DNA of 64,000 bases from Hymenopellis radicata (taxonomy: Eukaryota; Basidiomycota; Agaricomycetes; Agaricales; Physalacriaceae). How positions within the stretch are numbered: position 1 is the stretch's first letter; each line of letters opens with the position of its first letter. This document shows positions 11,885-21,779 of the stretch, piece after piece. The notes under the pieces were generated by a model. The model searched no databases. It was not told where the DNA came from and worked only from the letters and a program-made list of their open reading frames with translations. The DNA lies in assembly GCA_015501595.1 (NCBI GenBank), contig JADNRX010000250.1, positions 17,724-81,723 of the forward strand, written 5' to 3'. The translations under genes and the position numbers were made by a program.

Positions 11885-13439
11885 ATGTCTGCTGCTGCTT
11901 TACTCCCCATTGTTACCGTCGCCGGGATGTCGCTTTCTGTTGCCGCCGGGTACGCTTTCGGACGCAGCTGGTCCAGGTTCGCAGCTTGGTTTTTTGCTTT
12001 TCCGAAACTCATCAATGCATAGGGCCAGCTTAGATGCAGAACAGATAACGCCGATACCACAATCCCCAACGGCGAGCCTCAAACGCAAGCGCATGCATGC
12101 TCACGACGAGAACAACAATGTTAGTAGTGTCTCAGTCCTAAAGATAAGGACACAGTCTCATCGCGCTACAGTCCCTCGAGTATCCCCATGTTCGCCGTCA
12201 TATCTCTCCTCCTAGACTTTGCCTTACATGCTATGTCTCTAGAATCTCGCTGCCATCTACCCGAACAAGCGGACCAGAACTCCGTCGGCGTCCCCAGAAC
12301 CCGAAGTAGAGCCCACAAAGGAGCAGGAGGAGGTATGGCTGCTGAATGGGGCTCGGCGATGAACACGATGTTGATATGTACGCATGGCAGCCGACCCCCA
12401 TCCCCGCACGCGAGGCCAACCCTGTATCTGAGCCGCAATCGCCTCCCGCACAGGTGCAGGAAATCAAAGCGTCGTCTCCGGTAATGTAAAGTCCTATTAT
12501 ATGATCCTCGTCGTCCTGAACTACATACTAGGTGGTGCCCGCTCGAGCTATTCATCCCATATCCACACCACAACGCACCGCCGCTGTATGTCCTAAGCCT
12601 TGTTACTCTGCCATGCTAACAGCCATTTCCAGTTGGGCGGCGGTTTCGCATCCTACTCACAATCGCCATCCGCATTCTCCTCGCTTTCTTCTTCAAGTTT
12701 GAAGTCCCCTGGCCCGTCGGCGACGTGGCTAGAAGCCATTGGCGCCCAGCGCCGGGAAAGTAACCAGAAGACGACAGTGGAGGCTCTTGCGCTTCCGCCA
12801 GCAGTCAAACCCTCGACGGGTGAGGAAGACGAGGAGATCGCGTGCGAGCTCAAGGGCTTGAAGCTCTTTCTGAAGCGTGGCGCCAGGGAGTTTAATTCGC
12901 CCATCGGCGGGCATGGAAAGGTTCTGATCTCCAGGCAGAAGGCGACGAAGAGGATACGTGAGTTTTCAATTAATCATGTTAGCTCCGACCCTTACGCGAC
13001 TTTGACCAGTATTCAGACGCGAGCCGTTGTGGCAGGTCACGATGAACCTCCGCCTCACATCTCATGTCAAGTGCTCGTTTGATGACGAGGACGGAGTGTT
13101 GCGCGTGGTGTGTTTGGAGGACCAGGAGACACAACAATGCTCCGCTGATCTGGACAAGACGCAGGCACTGAAGGAAGTTGTCGTATACGCCTTCAAGGTT
13201 TGTCCCTAGCTCGTCGTATTTGTTTCTTTTCTTAAGAAGATTTGCAGCGCGGCAGATTCACATCGAAGGATGCTTTTACGGAGTTTGCCCAAGGGGTGCT
13301 GAGGGTTGTAAAGGATGAGGGTGACGCAAAGAAGCAAGATGAAGATGAGCCTAAGAATGAGGTGAATGAGGACGACGAGAAAGCGGATGGCAATGGCGAG
13401 CCGAATGTGGTGGCTAATACGCAGGCTGTTGACGCCTGA
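11885..13439 (+). CDS. RanBD1 (Ran-binding domain) protein, RanBP3/Yrb2-like
   Basis: Predicted to bind Ran-GTP in nucleocytoplasmic transport. Nine exons: 11885-11976, 12023-12119, 12172-12189, 12243-12332, 12391-12480, 12532-12585, 12633-12957, 13010-13197 and 13248-13439. Introns are 46-58 nt and the product is 381 aa in one frame. The third exon is only 18 nt (SLEYPH) and leads into a basic stretch, YPNKRTRTPS, that could be a nuclear localisation signal. Residues 148-175 carry FASYSQSPSAF, the Nup50/RanBP3-style lead-in. The RanBD fold spans about 215-335, with LKLFLKRG, GKVLISR, ILFRREPLWQVTMN and the final helix TSKDAFTEFAQGV. An acidic Lys/Asp/Glu tail follows. Odd feature: the first 30 residues are a hydrophobic, transmembrane-like helix (LLPIVTVAGMSLSVAAGYAF). 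One RanBD at the C terminus fits RanBP3/Yrb2 better than RanBP1. Confidence 0.88.
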
Positions 13440-13960
13440 GGCTCTGGAAAACTATGAGCGTCTTTGATGGCGGCTCGGAGAATCCTATGATGCTTGGCCA
13501 CGAGCCATGTCCCGCAGCGCTCGAAGGAGATCGAGGCGGGAATCAGGAGCACGCTGGTTAGTGCTTCTGAGGATGATGTGCGATGTTATGCTATGTTAAC
13601 GTTATGTTCATTATCCGTAAGGTATAATGAAACGATATGTATCGGCTACAGTGCACTGTGCAGGCTTGGCTCGACGTGTGAGTAGGGATTCTGGTCTACT
13701 GCTGAATTTCATTTCATGTGTCATGCCGCATGCGGTCTGACGAAGTGAGAATGCGTTTTACTCTTTTGGGCGGGCGCCTGCCACGTTGAGTGTGGCGGAA
13801 GGCTCGATGGCTATAGAAGTGGACTATCACCGATGACTGACGAATCGATGTCAAGGTACGTCTGATAGGCAACCAGTAAGTGGATACTTTTGATCTTGTT
13901 CGGCTACCTTGAAGACGAAATTGGTCTATTTAACGGGTCGTGAACTTGCTTTAATCATCA
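13440..13960. other. Intergenic spacer
   Basis: Flank of the Ran-binding-domain gene, with no gene or repeat recognised. Confidence 0.4.
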
Positions 13961-13974
13961 TTTTTTTATTCCCC

Positions 13975-14400
13975 AAGCTTCCTCCTGGTCTCACTCGCGC
14001 TGCTCTATGCGTTCGCCTTGTTGAAAGCGTCCTACGCCGATATCTTCTCTTGGTCGAGACGGGTATAAACGATCTTCGGTTGCTTGGGACATCCGGGAAG
14101 ACCAAGATCTCTGGTACGTCAGTTATCTGGGGAGGAAGGTATGTGCGTTTTTTCGTATGTTGAACCACTTAACGGTGTGTATTTGTAGCATCGCAGGCCT
14201 CCTCACAGGCGGCGCCCTTGACGACCACTTTGAACGCGTCGTTATCGTCAAGTCAGAGGAGTGGCTTTCGGGCGAAGAAGGTAGAGAGATTGAGACATGG
14301 ACTCAACTCCAACCTCACAAGCGGCTGGTGCAATATCAATCGCAGAACCCACGTCGTTTCTGTAAGTCTCAGGCGGACAAAATTAAGCTGGTTCGGTAGG
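13975..14400 (+). pseudogene. N-terminal remnant of an FAD-dependent oxidoreductase
   Basis: Two joined segments (about 13975-14138 and 14189-14400, intron 50 nt) read as the start of an FAD/NAD(P)-binding monooxygenase-like protein. The segment LPPGLTRAALCVRLVESVLR is followed by a Rossmann entry, VIWGGSIAGLLTGGAL (Gly-rich loop completed by the splice), and then HFERVVIVKSEEW, the second strand ending in an acidic residue. The frame stops soon after HKRLVQYQSQ, where the family would continue for some 400 residues. No initiator Met precedes the match in frame. Traces may continue to about 14830 in other frames. I read it as a truncated relic; a heavily frameshifted gene is the alternative. 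Confidence 0.55.
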
Positions 14401-16172
14401 TTCCTGAACTGTTTCGTAGGTAACGTTCAAATAACCATCTGCAGTCACTCGCAGTCGGAATAATGCCAAGCTCGTAGGTTTGTGACAGTGTCTCCCTTGA
14501 TGTTTAAACCTCTCACAAGGGCGTTGTTAGATTATGGAATGTCTACAACAATTCGAGCAGCTGAGGAAGCTCGTGCATCTGACATCAGGGTCTGTCAGCC
14601 GCTGGTTTATGCGCCATCTTCAGGAGCTTTTGCGTTCGTGAGTGATATGTTCTATGAATGGTGCGACACGTATTTACTCAGGTCAATACGCAGGACGAAC
14701 AGGCGGGCTCCCTCGTGTGGCGCGCCGGCACGCACAGATGATGCTGAAATGCACCTCCGTTGATGCGCCGCATCCTATCCTGGTGATAAAGGTCCTCTGG
14801 CCAGGCGTTCCTTTCCCGCGTCGCGGACATGAATAATATGTAACACGATGTAACGAGTTAACTAACTGAACAACTTGTAACTTGTTGTCCTATACCGCCG
14901 GCCCTCACCCTCGTTCTCTTAGTAAACGGGACGATCTGAGTTGTTCGTAATTTTCCTGTCATAGAGCTGCGATAAGTAGGTCTATTTGATGTCGTGGCGC
15001 AAGCTACTTATGCCGGTCCTAGATTTGATACTCCGCAGTGAAGCCGAGAGCGGAGTATGAAAACACTGATCTCATTTCCACTTGCTTCTGCTCTTCTTTA
15101 GTTCCTCTCCATCCACCTTCCACCTCCGGAACCTGCTACTCAACGCATTAAAGAAACTTCGCCTTCTGCTACACTGAATTCTAACCCGACTTTGACCGCG
15201 ATTACTGGAACCGTTTCCTAAATTTCCAAAAAAAAAAGGGTTAGATCCTGATGTTCTGGATCTACCTTCTTAGCTTGATGACAGGTAGGAAGTTGGAACG
15301 AGGCCACAACAATTACAGCACGTCGTTTATTCTTGATGCGCACTAGTCGAAGCTGTCAACTGGAATCTCTTTCTGGCTTACCTCTTATCGGTATTCTATG
15401 GTACCGGTATGATATGGCAAGTCTTGATCTTTGTGTGTACCGTTCTACTTGCTAAGCTATCTTAGCGCCTCTCGTAGGTTACGTTCTCGGAGTGGAGCAA
15501 CTCCGGAGCATTGTGCGATATGTGGGTTCTAGGGCGCCGCGCCTATCGCGCATCCACGATCTGCGCGGCATAGAATGGCTCGTCAGTGCTCAGTTCACCT
15601 TCGCCTCATGCACTCACAACCCTCGCACTCTTCTAGCTCCATGAACTCAAAAGTTCCTGGCGTCTCTATACAATTAGACACACCCACGAGTCTATTTCAT
15701 CAGGCGATAAGCAGGGAATTCCGGAACCGCCTCCGAGTCCCTCACTCAGACTGAGCCATGACATTCCTCCTGTCTCTCCCTCACCCGAACAATTTTCATT
15801 ATCCCCGTCAAGAATCGATGGCCGTCATCTCAATCGGAGATACAGCAACTTTACTGTTGTTATTCCGCCCTTCGCACGCATGGCGGTCACAATCCTCCGA
15901 TCTATAATTGAATCGCGTCTTACCTCCTCCTGCTTCGTTTCTTAATCACCGATAACTCAGCATCGTCGGTCGGGAAGGACGACCGCTCATCTCCTCCTCT
16001 TAATCCAAACGATAACGAATTCCTCTCCGCCTTGCGGAGACATTACGCCGGGGGTGCATTTCGCGTGTAGATCACAGCCTACCTCCGATGACGCATATCC
16101 ATCCGTCCACCCCGTTTGCATGCTGTTTTGCAAATTGTCCCTGGGGACTTTAGCCGGGGAGGGTGCTGTGCA
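14401..16172. other. Intergenic, nothing recognised
   Basis: About 1.8 kb without a supported gene. The part just before 16173 is the promoter region of the small secreted protein. Confidence 0.45.
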
Positions 16173-16179
16173 TATAAAA
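16173..16179 (+). promoter_or_regulatory. TATA box of the small secreted protein gene
   Basis: TATAAAA lies 60 bp before the ATG at 16239, a usual distance for a fungal TATA-driven gene. Confidence 0.6.
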
Positions 16180-16238
16180 AGACGAGGGCGTGGATTCCCC
16201 TTGCCACCCTCTTGCCTGCGTCTCGCCCTCTTTCCGCG

Positions 16239-16471
16239 ATGAAGCTGTTCACTTCGATCTTCGCTCTGCTCGTCGTTGTCGCTGCTAGTGTGTCTGCCGC
16301 CCCTCTAGGCCCGAATGCCCGCCGTATGGCCGCGGGCCTTCCGCCGCTTCCCCCAACGAGGAGGGCGATGGCAGCTCGTTAGTTTTTATTTTTATTTTTT
16401 ATGTCTTTCTTGCTAGCACTAATGGATGAGCTGTTTTCCGTTCCATAGGTACTGGCCCGTCTGATGTTTGA
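16239..16471 (+). CDS. Small secreted protein (53 aa)
   Basis: Two exons (16239-16377, 16449-16471; intron 71 nt, U-rich) encode 53 residues. Residues 1-20 form a clear signal peptide (MKLFTSIFALLVVVAASVSA, then AP). The mature part is short and basic (NARRMAAGLPPLPPTRR), with Arg pairs that could be Kex2-type processing sites, and ends TGPSDV after the splice. There is no CAAX motif, so it is not a farnesylated mating pheromone. Similar short signal-peptide proteins with Arg and Pro are common in agaricomycetes; function unknown. The ATG is supported by the TATA box and the signal peptide. Confidence 0.7.
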
Positions 16472-18160
16472 GTTCGCCGAGCATACGCTTGAGACTGGGT
16501 AGATAAGATACGAATGGCATATGGTACGTGTCCTCACCGCCGCGAACGTTGGTCTTAGCTGAGACTAGCTTGGATCTAGACATGTAGCATCCCTAGGCCA
16601 CGCCACACACACGCGCGATCGATAACATATTGCCACGAACATGAACATGAATATGGACATGCCCACGCCCAGACTGCTCCACACCTACTTCCAACCCTGT
16701 ATAGATGTATCGCTTTATCGTTCACTGCTACCCCCCTTCCTTTCACACCTTCATAGACTTTTCATTTACATACATACATAGACACACATATTGGGCTTTC
16801 TTGTTACTGCTTGGACAATTTCATCGGACACTTGTGTACGTTTTATCTGCTTGACGCGTTTCGATATTTTAATGATACCGCTGTCAACGAACGGACTTCG
16901 TTCGCCGCGAATGTGGCACCCTCGATTCGAGGCGGGGATAAGGCGATGACGAGGGCTTGGCTATATTTGTTCGGTATGGCGCGACCGTTCCGTGTGGCGC
17001 GGCGCAGTTTGACGTGGCTGTGCGGGCAACGAACGTGCATCATATTGAACGAGTGCTTCGTCGTGAATGACCGGAGTCAATAGAAGCCTTCGACGCATGA
17101 ATGGGTGGGCTATGTTCGGTATTCACACCAATTCTGGGCGCATGGCGGGTGACGCAAATGAGAGCATCATGCTCAGCTCATAAGATCTCTCGTTTCAGAC
17201 AATTAGGAGACATACAGCACTAACCGTAGACATCGCGGCATAGAATAAACACCGCAACTGGACTTCCACATCGCATGGTATCAAAGACATTGCAGAGTTT
17301 GTCGCTGACATCTCTCGGCAGTCGATGTGTGCGCGTAGTAGTTCGAGTGAATAGTTGCTTTGTGTCGGTGCGCCTTTGAACGACTTGAAAAACTCGATGG
17401 TCTTTAGGGAAACTTCTACGATTCCACAGGTGGATTAGGTCGATATGAATTGAAGATGAATGTCAACGGCTTCCAAAGCCTGCTCGGTTTCATGAATCGA
17501 GTGTCTTATGCAGACAGCCTAAGCTAATGCGATAGTGGAGTCAGTACGTTAACGATGCGTAGTGTCCGTTCGTTCTAGTCGCGGTCCTGGGTCAACAAGG
17601 GGAGACAGGCATTCAATGTTCGTTTATAAGGTGGTCGCTACAGTACATAATTGGGGTATTGATTACTGGCATTTGAGTTAAGAGCCGAAAAAGAATCAAT
17701 CAACAATTTCTCCTCATCTAGCACGATAGCACCGGGCTTCTGCTTTCTCTTTCCGACAATCGACAACAACGCCGTATACTAGCGGCAAGGAGGTCATTGA
17801 CCGTGGCCTGAGAGCGCGGCGAAAGATGGTGGCATCATCAGCGGCAACGACGGGGATAATCGTTTTCAGACGTGAAAGCTTCACGGTAGAAAAGAAACCT
17901 GTTTGTCGCATTAGATTGACATCCAACTAATTTGCCATCCCACACAGGCGCGGGGAATTCGCGCCCCGACGAGTTGCCGAGCCGGAATCCCCACGTGACG
18001 TGGTGACACGTCAGCGCCCCTGCAGTCCTTAAGCACGTCCACGTCGTGCTTTTCCCTTTGCTTCATACTTAAGCTGACTGGATTCCTTTCTCATTGGACC
18101 GACGAGCGGGAACGTCGAAACACGCGTTATCTACCTTGATCGCACTATACGCCAGACAAG
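16472..18160. other. Intergenic, nothing recognised
   Basis: No protein family, transposon end or RNA gene identified in about 1.7 kb. The 3' part is the promoter region of the PDI-related gene. Confidence 0.45.
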
Positions 18161-19398
18161 ATGTATACACGGACGCTTTTAAACGTGCTCGCGCTGGTGG
18201 CCGCTGTGAGCGCAGGCGTGTTCCCGGCCGACTCACAGGTGAAGATGCTGGATCCGAAAAGCTTTAAAAAGGCTATGAAGCGGAATGTGAGTCGTGATTG
18301 GTATATCCATACATCGCTCTTCCTGACGCGCTTTTAGGAAACCTCGCTAGTCGCGTTTCGTTGCGCCGTGGTGCGGGCACTGCCAGCGTATGGGACCAGA
18401 ATATGCTAAAGCCGCACTTGGATTGTACCCACTCATCCCTGCCTACGCCGTCGACTGCGACGATGCAGGCAACAAGCGGCTCTGTGCTGACCAAGGCGTC
18501 CAAGGATTCCCCACCGTCAAACTCTTCCCTCGCGGCGCGTCCCTCCCACCCATGACATATGACTCAGGCGAGCGCACCGCCTCCGCGTTTTTCTACTATG
18601 CTACCCGCCGCGTTCCGAATCCACCAAAGAAGCTCTACAACGCAGAAGAGGTGTCGAATTGGATTACATCTACGGCGAATACTGCCAAAACAACGGTGCC
18701 TAGGGCGCTGCTGTTGACCAAGGACAAGAAGGTGCCGTTGCTATGGAAGGCCCTCGCAAACAAGTATGCTGGTCAGATTGTCTTTGCGTCGCATCGGGAT
18801 AGGAAGGGAAAGAGCAGTGTGGCGCTGGGCATGGAGGCTGGCGAGAAGAAGGAGAGCAAGGTGCTGGTGTATGCGCCTGGCCAGGAGCAGGGTGTCAGGT
18901 ACAAGGGTAAGTTATCTTCGCTGGTCGTAAGATTTCTTCTAATTCCATCGCTTTAGGAATAAACAAACTCGAAGCTCTCTCAACGTTCTTCGACTCCGTA
19001 TTGTCGTCACCGACGTACCTCTCAGACCTTCTCGTCGAACAGGCGGCGGGCCAGGAGACGGTTGTACAAGAAGAAGTCCTGACGCCTGAGGAAGAAGCCA
19101 TCGCGTTGGAGCAGGAGGCTCAGCGCCTCGCACTACTGCACGGCGGTTTTGCGGACCTGGTCGACTTTGAGGAGGCACTTAAAAATGGCGGTGCTGATTT
19201 CCATGGTGGAGGTGGTGGCTTCGGTGTACCAGAAGTGAAGAAGAAGAAGGAGAGCGCAAGTACCCCCGTGGCGGACGCCACGACTACTCCGACACTGAAG
19301 CTAGTACGACTGTTACTGATGCGGAAGCAACGGCGGCTTCTGATGACGAGGCTCCTGCTGCTGAAGACGCAGAGGCACGTCCTAAGGACGAGTTATAG
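18161..19398 (+). CDS. PDI-related thioredoxin-fold ER protein (Mpd1/P5-like) with frame breaks
   Basis: Predicted ER protein disulfide isomerase. Residues 1-20 are a signal peptide (RTLLNVLALVAAVSAGVFP). A thioredoxin domain follows with active site APWCGHCQRM, and then an a-type fold (YAVDCDDAGN, GVQGFPTVKLFPRG) and a second, non-catalytic domain. The C-terminal third contains an acidic helix (LTPEEEAIALEQEAQRLALL), then a Gly-rich stretch. Exons: 18161-18286, an exon starting at 18338 or 18351, and one after the intron near 18906-18957. Using the usual 51-nt intron (18287-18337) reads ETSLVAF and then goes out of frame by one base before the active site. Using an acceptor 13 nt later (ending 18350) keeps the active site in frame but loses ETSLVA. 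A second break near 19240 puts the ER-retention signal KDEL (stop 19396-19398) out of frame; the uninterrupted frame instead runs to 19408 with an unlikely Leu/Arg-rich tail. Confidence 0.75.
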
Positions 19399-19924
19399 GT
19401 ACTCTTAGTATTCCAATTTGTACTTATATTCTTCTCAAGTTATTATTATTACTCACAGGAAGAAACGGAATGAAATGCGACGTTAACTGGAGATGCTCGC
19501 AGTCTAGAACTCCAACCATTTGCAATCTGACTTGAAGGTTACGCGGCATGTTTGTTCGTTGTAGAGTCATCCCAGACCCAGTCAGCGTCTTGATTCACTC
19601 GCGTCCAAACATTGCTCAGACTTTACATGAGCCCTTCAAGTTCTGGTAATACTGACTGCACTATCACAAAGTAAACAGTCCTTCGTTCGGATGGTGTTGA
19701 CTTTCCTAAATTCGTAGGGCGCCGTGGCTATCCTCGTTCAAAGGTCTCGCTGGGTCTAACGACCGGAATAGATCCAATATGGTACGCCTCTCAGCCCTCC
19801 CTCGGCGCCTTCATAACTAACAATTACTCAGCCATTCATGCCAAGAAACAGTTGTTATCACATTCTACACCGCTATGCACTCTAGTAGTGACTGGTCCTG
19901 ATAAACACTGCAATTCAACATAAA
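19399..19924. other. Spacer between convergent genes
   Basis: 3' flanks of the PDI-related gene (plus) and the F-box gene (minus). No gene recognised. Confidence 0.4.
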
Positions 19925-21267
19925 CTAGTAAATGTTGTCGATCCACTGAAAATGCCGCGCGTCAAAATTCAGGTCATCTTCTCGATCCTCCTCTTCGCCG
20001 ACACTCTCCAGACGTTCCCCGACGAACGGGAAACACGACAAAAGTATCCAATCCCTATAATCCTTTATTCTCTTTTTCACGAACAAGTCAGATTCCGGTG
20101 AATCATTGCAAACGTGTAACCGCAACTCGATACGCTGAGCACCCGACGTACTCAATGCGCAATCGACCGCGTGCAGGAGCGTTGCTTCATCTCCTCCAAT
20201 GATCTTTGGAGTCTGAGTGGCGGCGGATGTGGTGAGACGGAGACAGACGTCGAGTGTGATACACCGAAGGAGGTTGGGCTCGCTCGAACGAGCAAAGGTA
20301 TCCATGTACCAGCTCAGCTGTGGCTTGACGATATCCCAGTCGTGCATCCAGATGGGAATAGCGAGAGTCCTGATTGACGATAACGAGAGAGGAGCAAGAC
20401 CACCGTGAACTGCGTGAGCGTTTAGTGTGACATCCTCTCGAATGAAAGGAGAAACATACTCGGCCCCGTCATCCCCAACAAATCCAAATGCCCAATCCCC
20501 TGCTTCTCCACCAAACACCACATCGTCTCCGTGTCCCCCACCTCCCACGAGCTCAACATAAGCCTCCTCGCGCCTCCCAACGGCGGATCCACATCCTTTG
20601 CCAAAACCTCATACAGCCGCCGATCACCCATTGTCTTCATCCCCAGTTCCAGCACATCCAGCTTCAGCCCCTTCAGCAGCGCCAGATCCACGCCATACTC
20701 GGCGTGCCACCCGAACTTGGGGCGCACCAGCACGACATGGTTCCCCGCGAGGCGGAGGGCCTTCAAGTGGCGCGCGGTCGAGTTGAGGATGGCGTAGAGG
20801 TCTAGGACGCTTAGCGTGCAGTCGGTGATGGAGAGAGAGGAGAGAGCGATGCGCTTCAGGGCGTGGTGGAAGGTTTTCTTGGGCGGTATGAGGTTGAGGG
20901 ATAAACCAGAGAGCTCCAGGCGTTGGAGTGTGCAGAAATTGTACAGGAACGACGCGAGGGGTTGTGCGAGGGATTTTGAGAGCTCGTGGCCTTCCGACGT
21001 ATCTTCAAGCACGATACACTCGACTGTGCTGATTAGCGTTTTGGCATTTTGACCGCGAAAGGCGTTTTGGAGGTTAGATATGGACCGACCGGGGTCGCAC
21101 GTCGCAGGGATCGTCAGGGTGCGCCAAAGGTGATTCTGGATCGTGCTCGTGGTAGCACGCCACACACGACAAAGGCTGATGAGGCCTTTGGTAGAAGCGG
21201 CGGTTTTGTCGTACCTGAGGTATTCAATAATTTTGAGCTTGAGCTCGACTGGGAGTTCGGATGCCAT
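19925..21267 (-). CDS. F-box protein
   Basis: Probable substrate adaptor of an SCF ubiquitin ligase (family knowledge). Two exons (20461-21267 and 19925-20410; intron 50 nt) give 430 aa. The F-box lies at the N terminus: LPVELKLKIIEYLRYDK followed by LISLCRVWRATT. The rest is rich in Leu-spaced segments (LQRLELSGLSLNL, LKALRLAGNH, KLDVLELGMK) resembling the degenerate LRR-like half of agaricomycete F-box proteins. The C terminus is acidic (EEEDREDD). The start MASELPVEL is the only Met before the F-box. No frame breaks were seen, unlike the other three F-box-type loci in this window. Confidence 0.75.
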
Positions 21268-21779
21268 TATTGAGCGAGGAAACGGGAAGGAAAGGAGTGG
21301 CTACCGAGCTTTTAAGACAAAGGGATCACAGTTCAGGGTCAAAAAGACCCACAAGGAACAATGGAACGTGCTCGACAATAGCGCTCGGACCATCGTCATT
21401 TGGAGTACTTAATTGTCAGCAGATTTTGTTTTTGATTAGCAGACGGCATGGAGAGCGGTCATTTCTGACTCTGGCGAAGATAGCCAAAAGAATTGTGGCG
21501 GACGAAAACAAGTGCAAAGATAAGATAAGATAACTTTCCAAAGATAACAGCTTTTGATCTCCATTATCGCTTGCGTCCTGCCATCACCGTCAAAAGCAGT
21601 TAAACAGCTAAATACGCTCACATTGCGTGAATCAACACTCTGCTACACGAAGGGCTATTACATTTACTCGCTTTTGGGAACACCCGTATCTTGCTTCTAC
21701 CGGCGCTTAACACGAGCACAAAGTATATACGTCACCTTTCATCTGATACGTCTCTTAGCGCCCTCTTTCTCCGCATACC
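21268..21779. other. Divergent promoter region
   Basis: Shared 5' flank of the F-box gene (minus) and the gene at 21780 (plus). No other feature seen. Confidence 0.4.

Noticed and set aside
16239..16471. Mating pheromone precursor
   Set aside because: It has a cleavable signal peptide and no C-terminal CAAX box.
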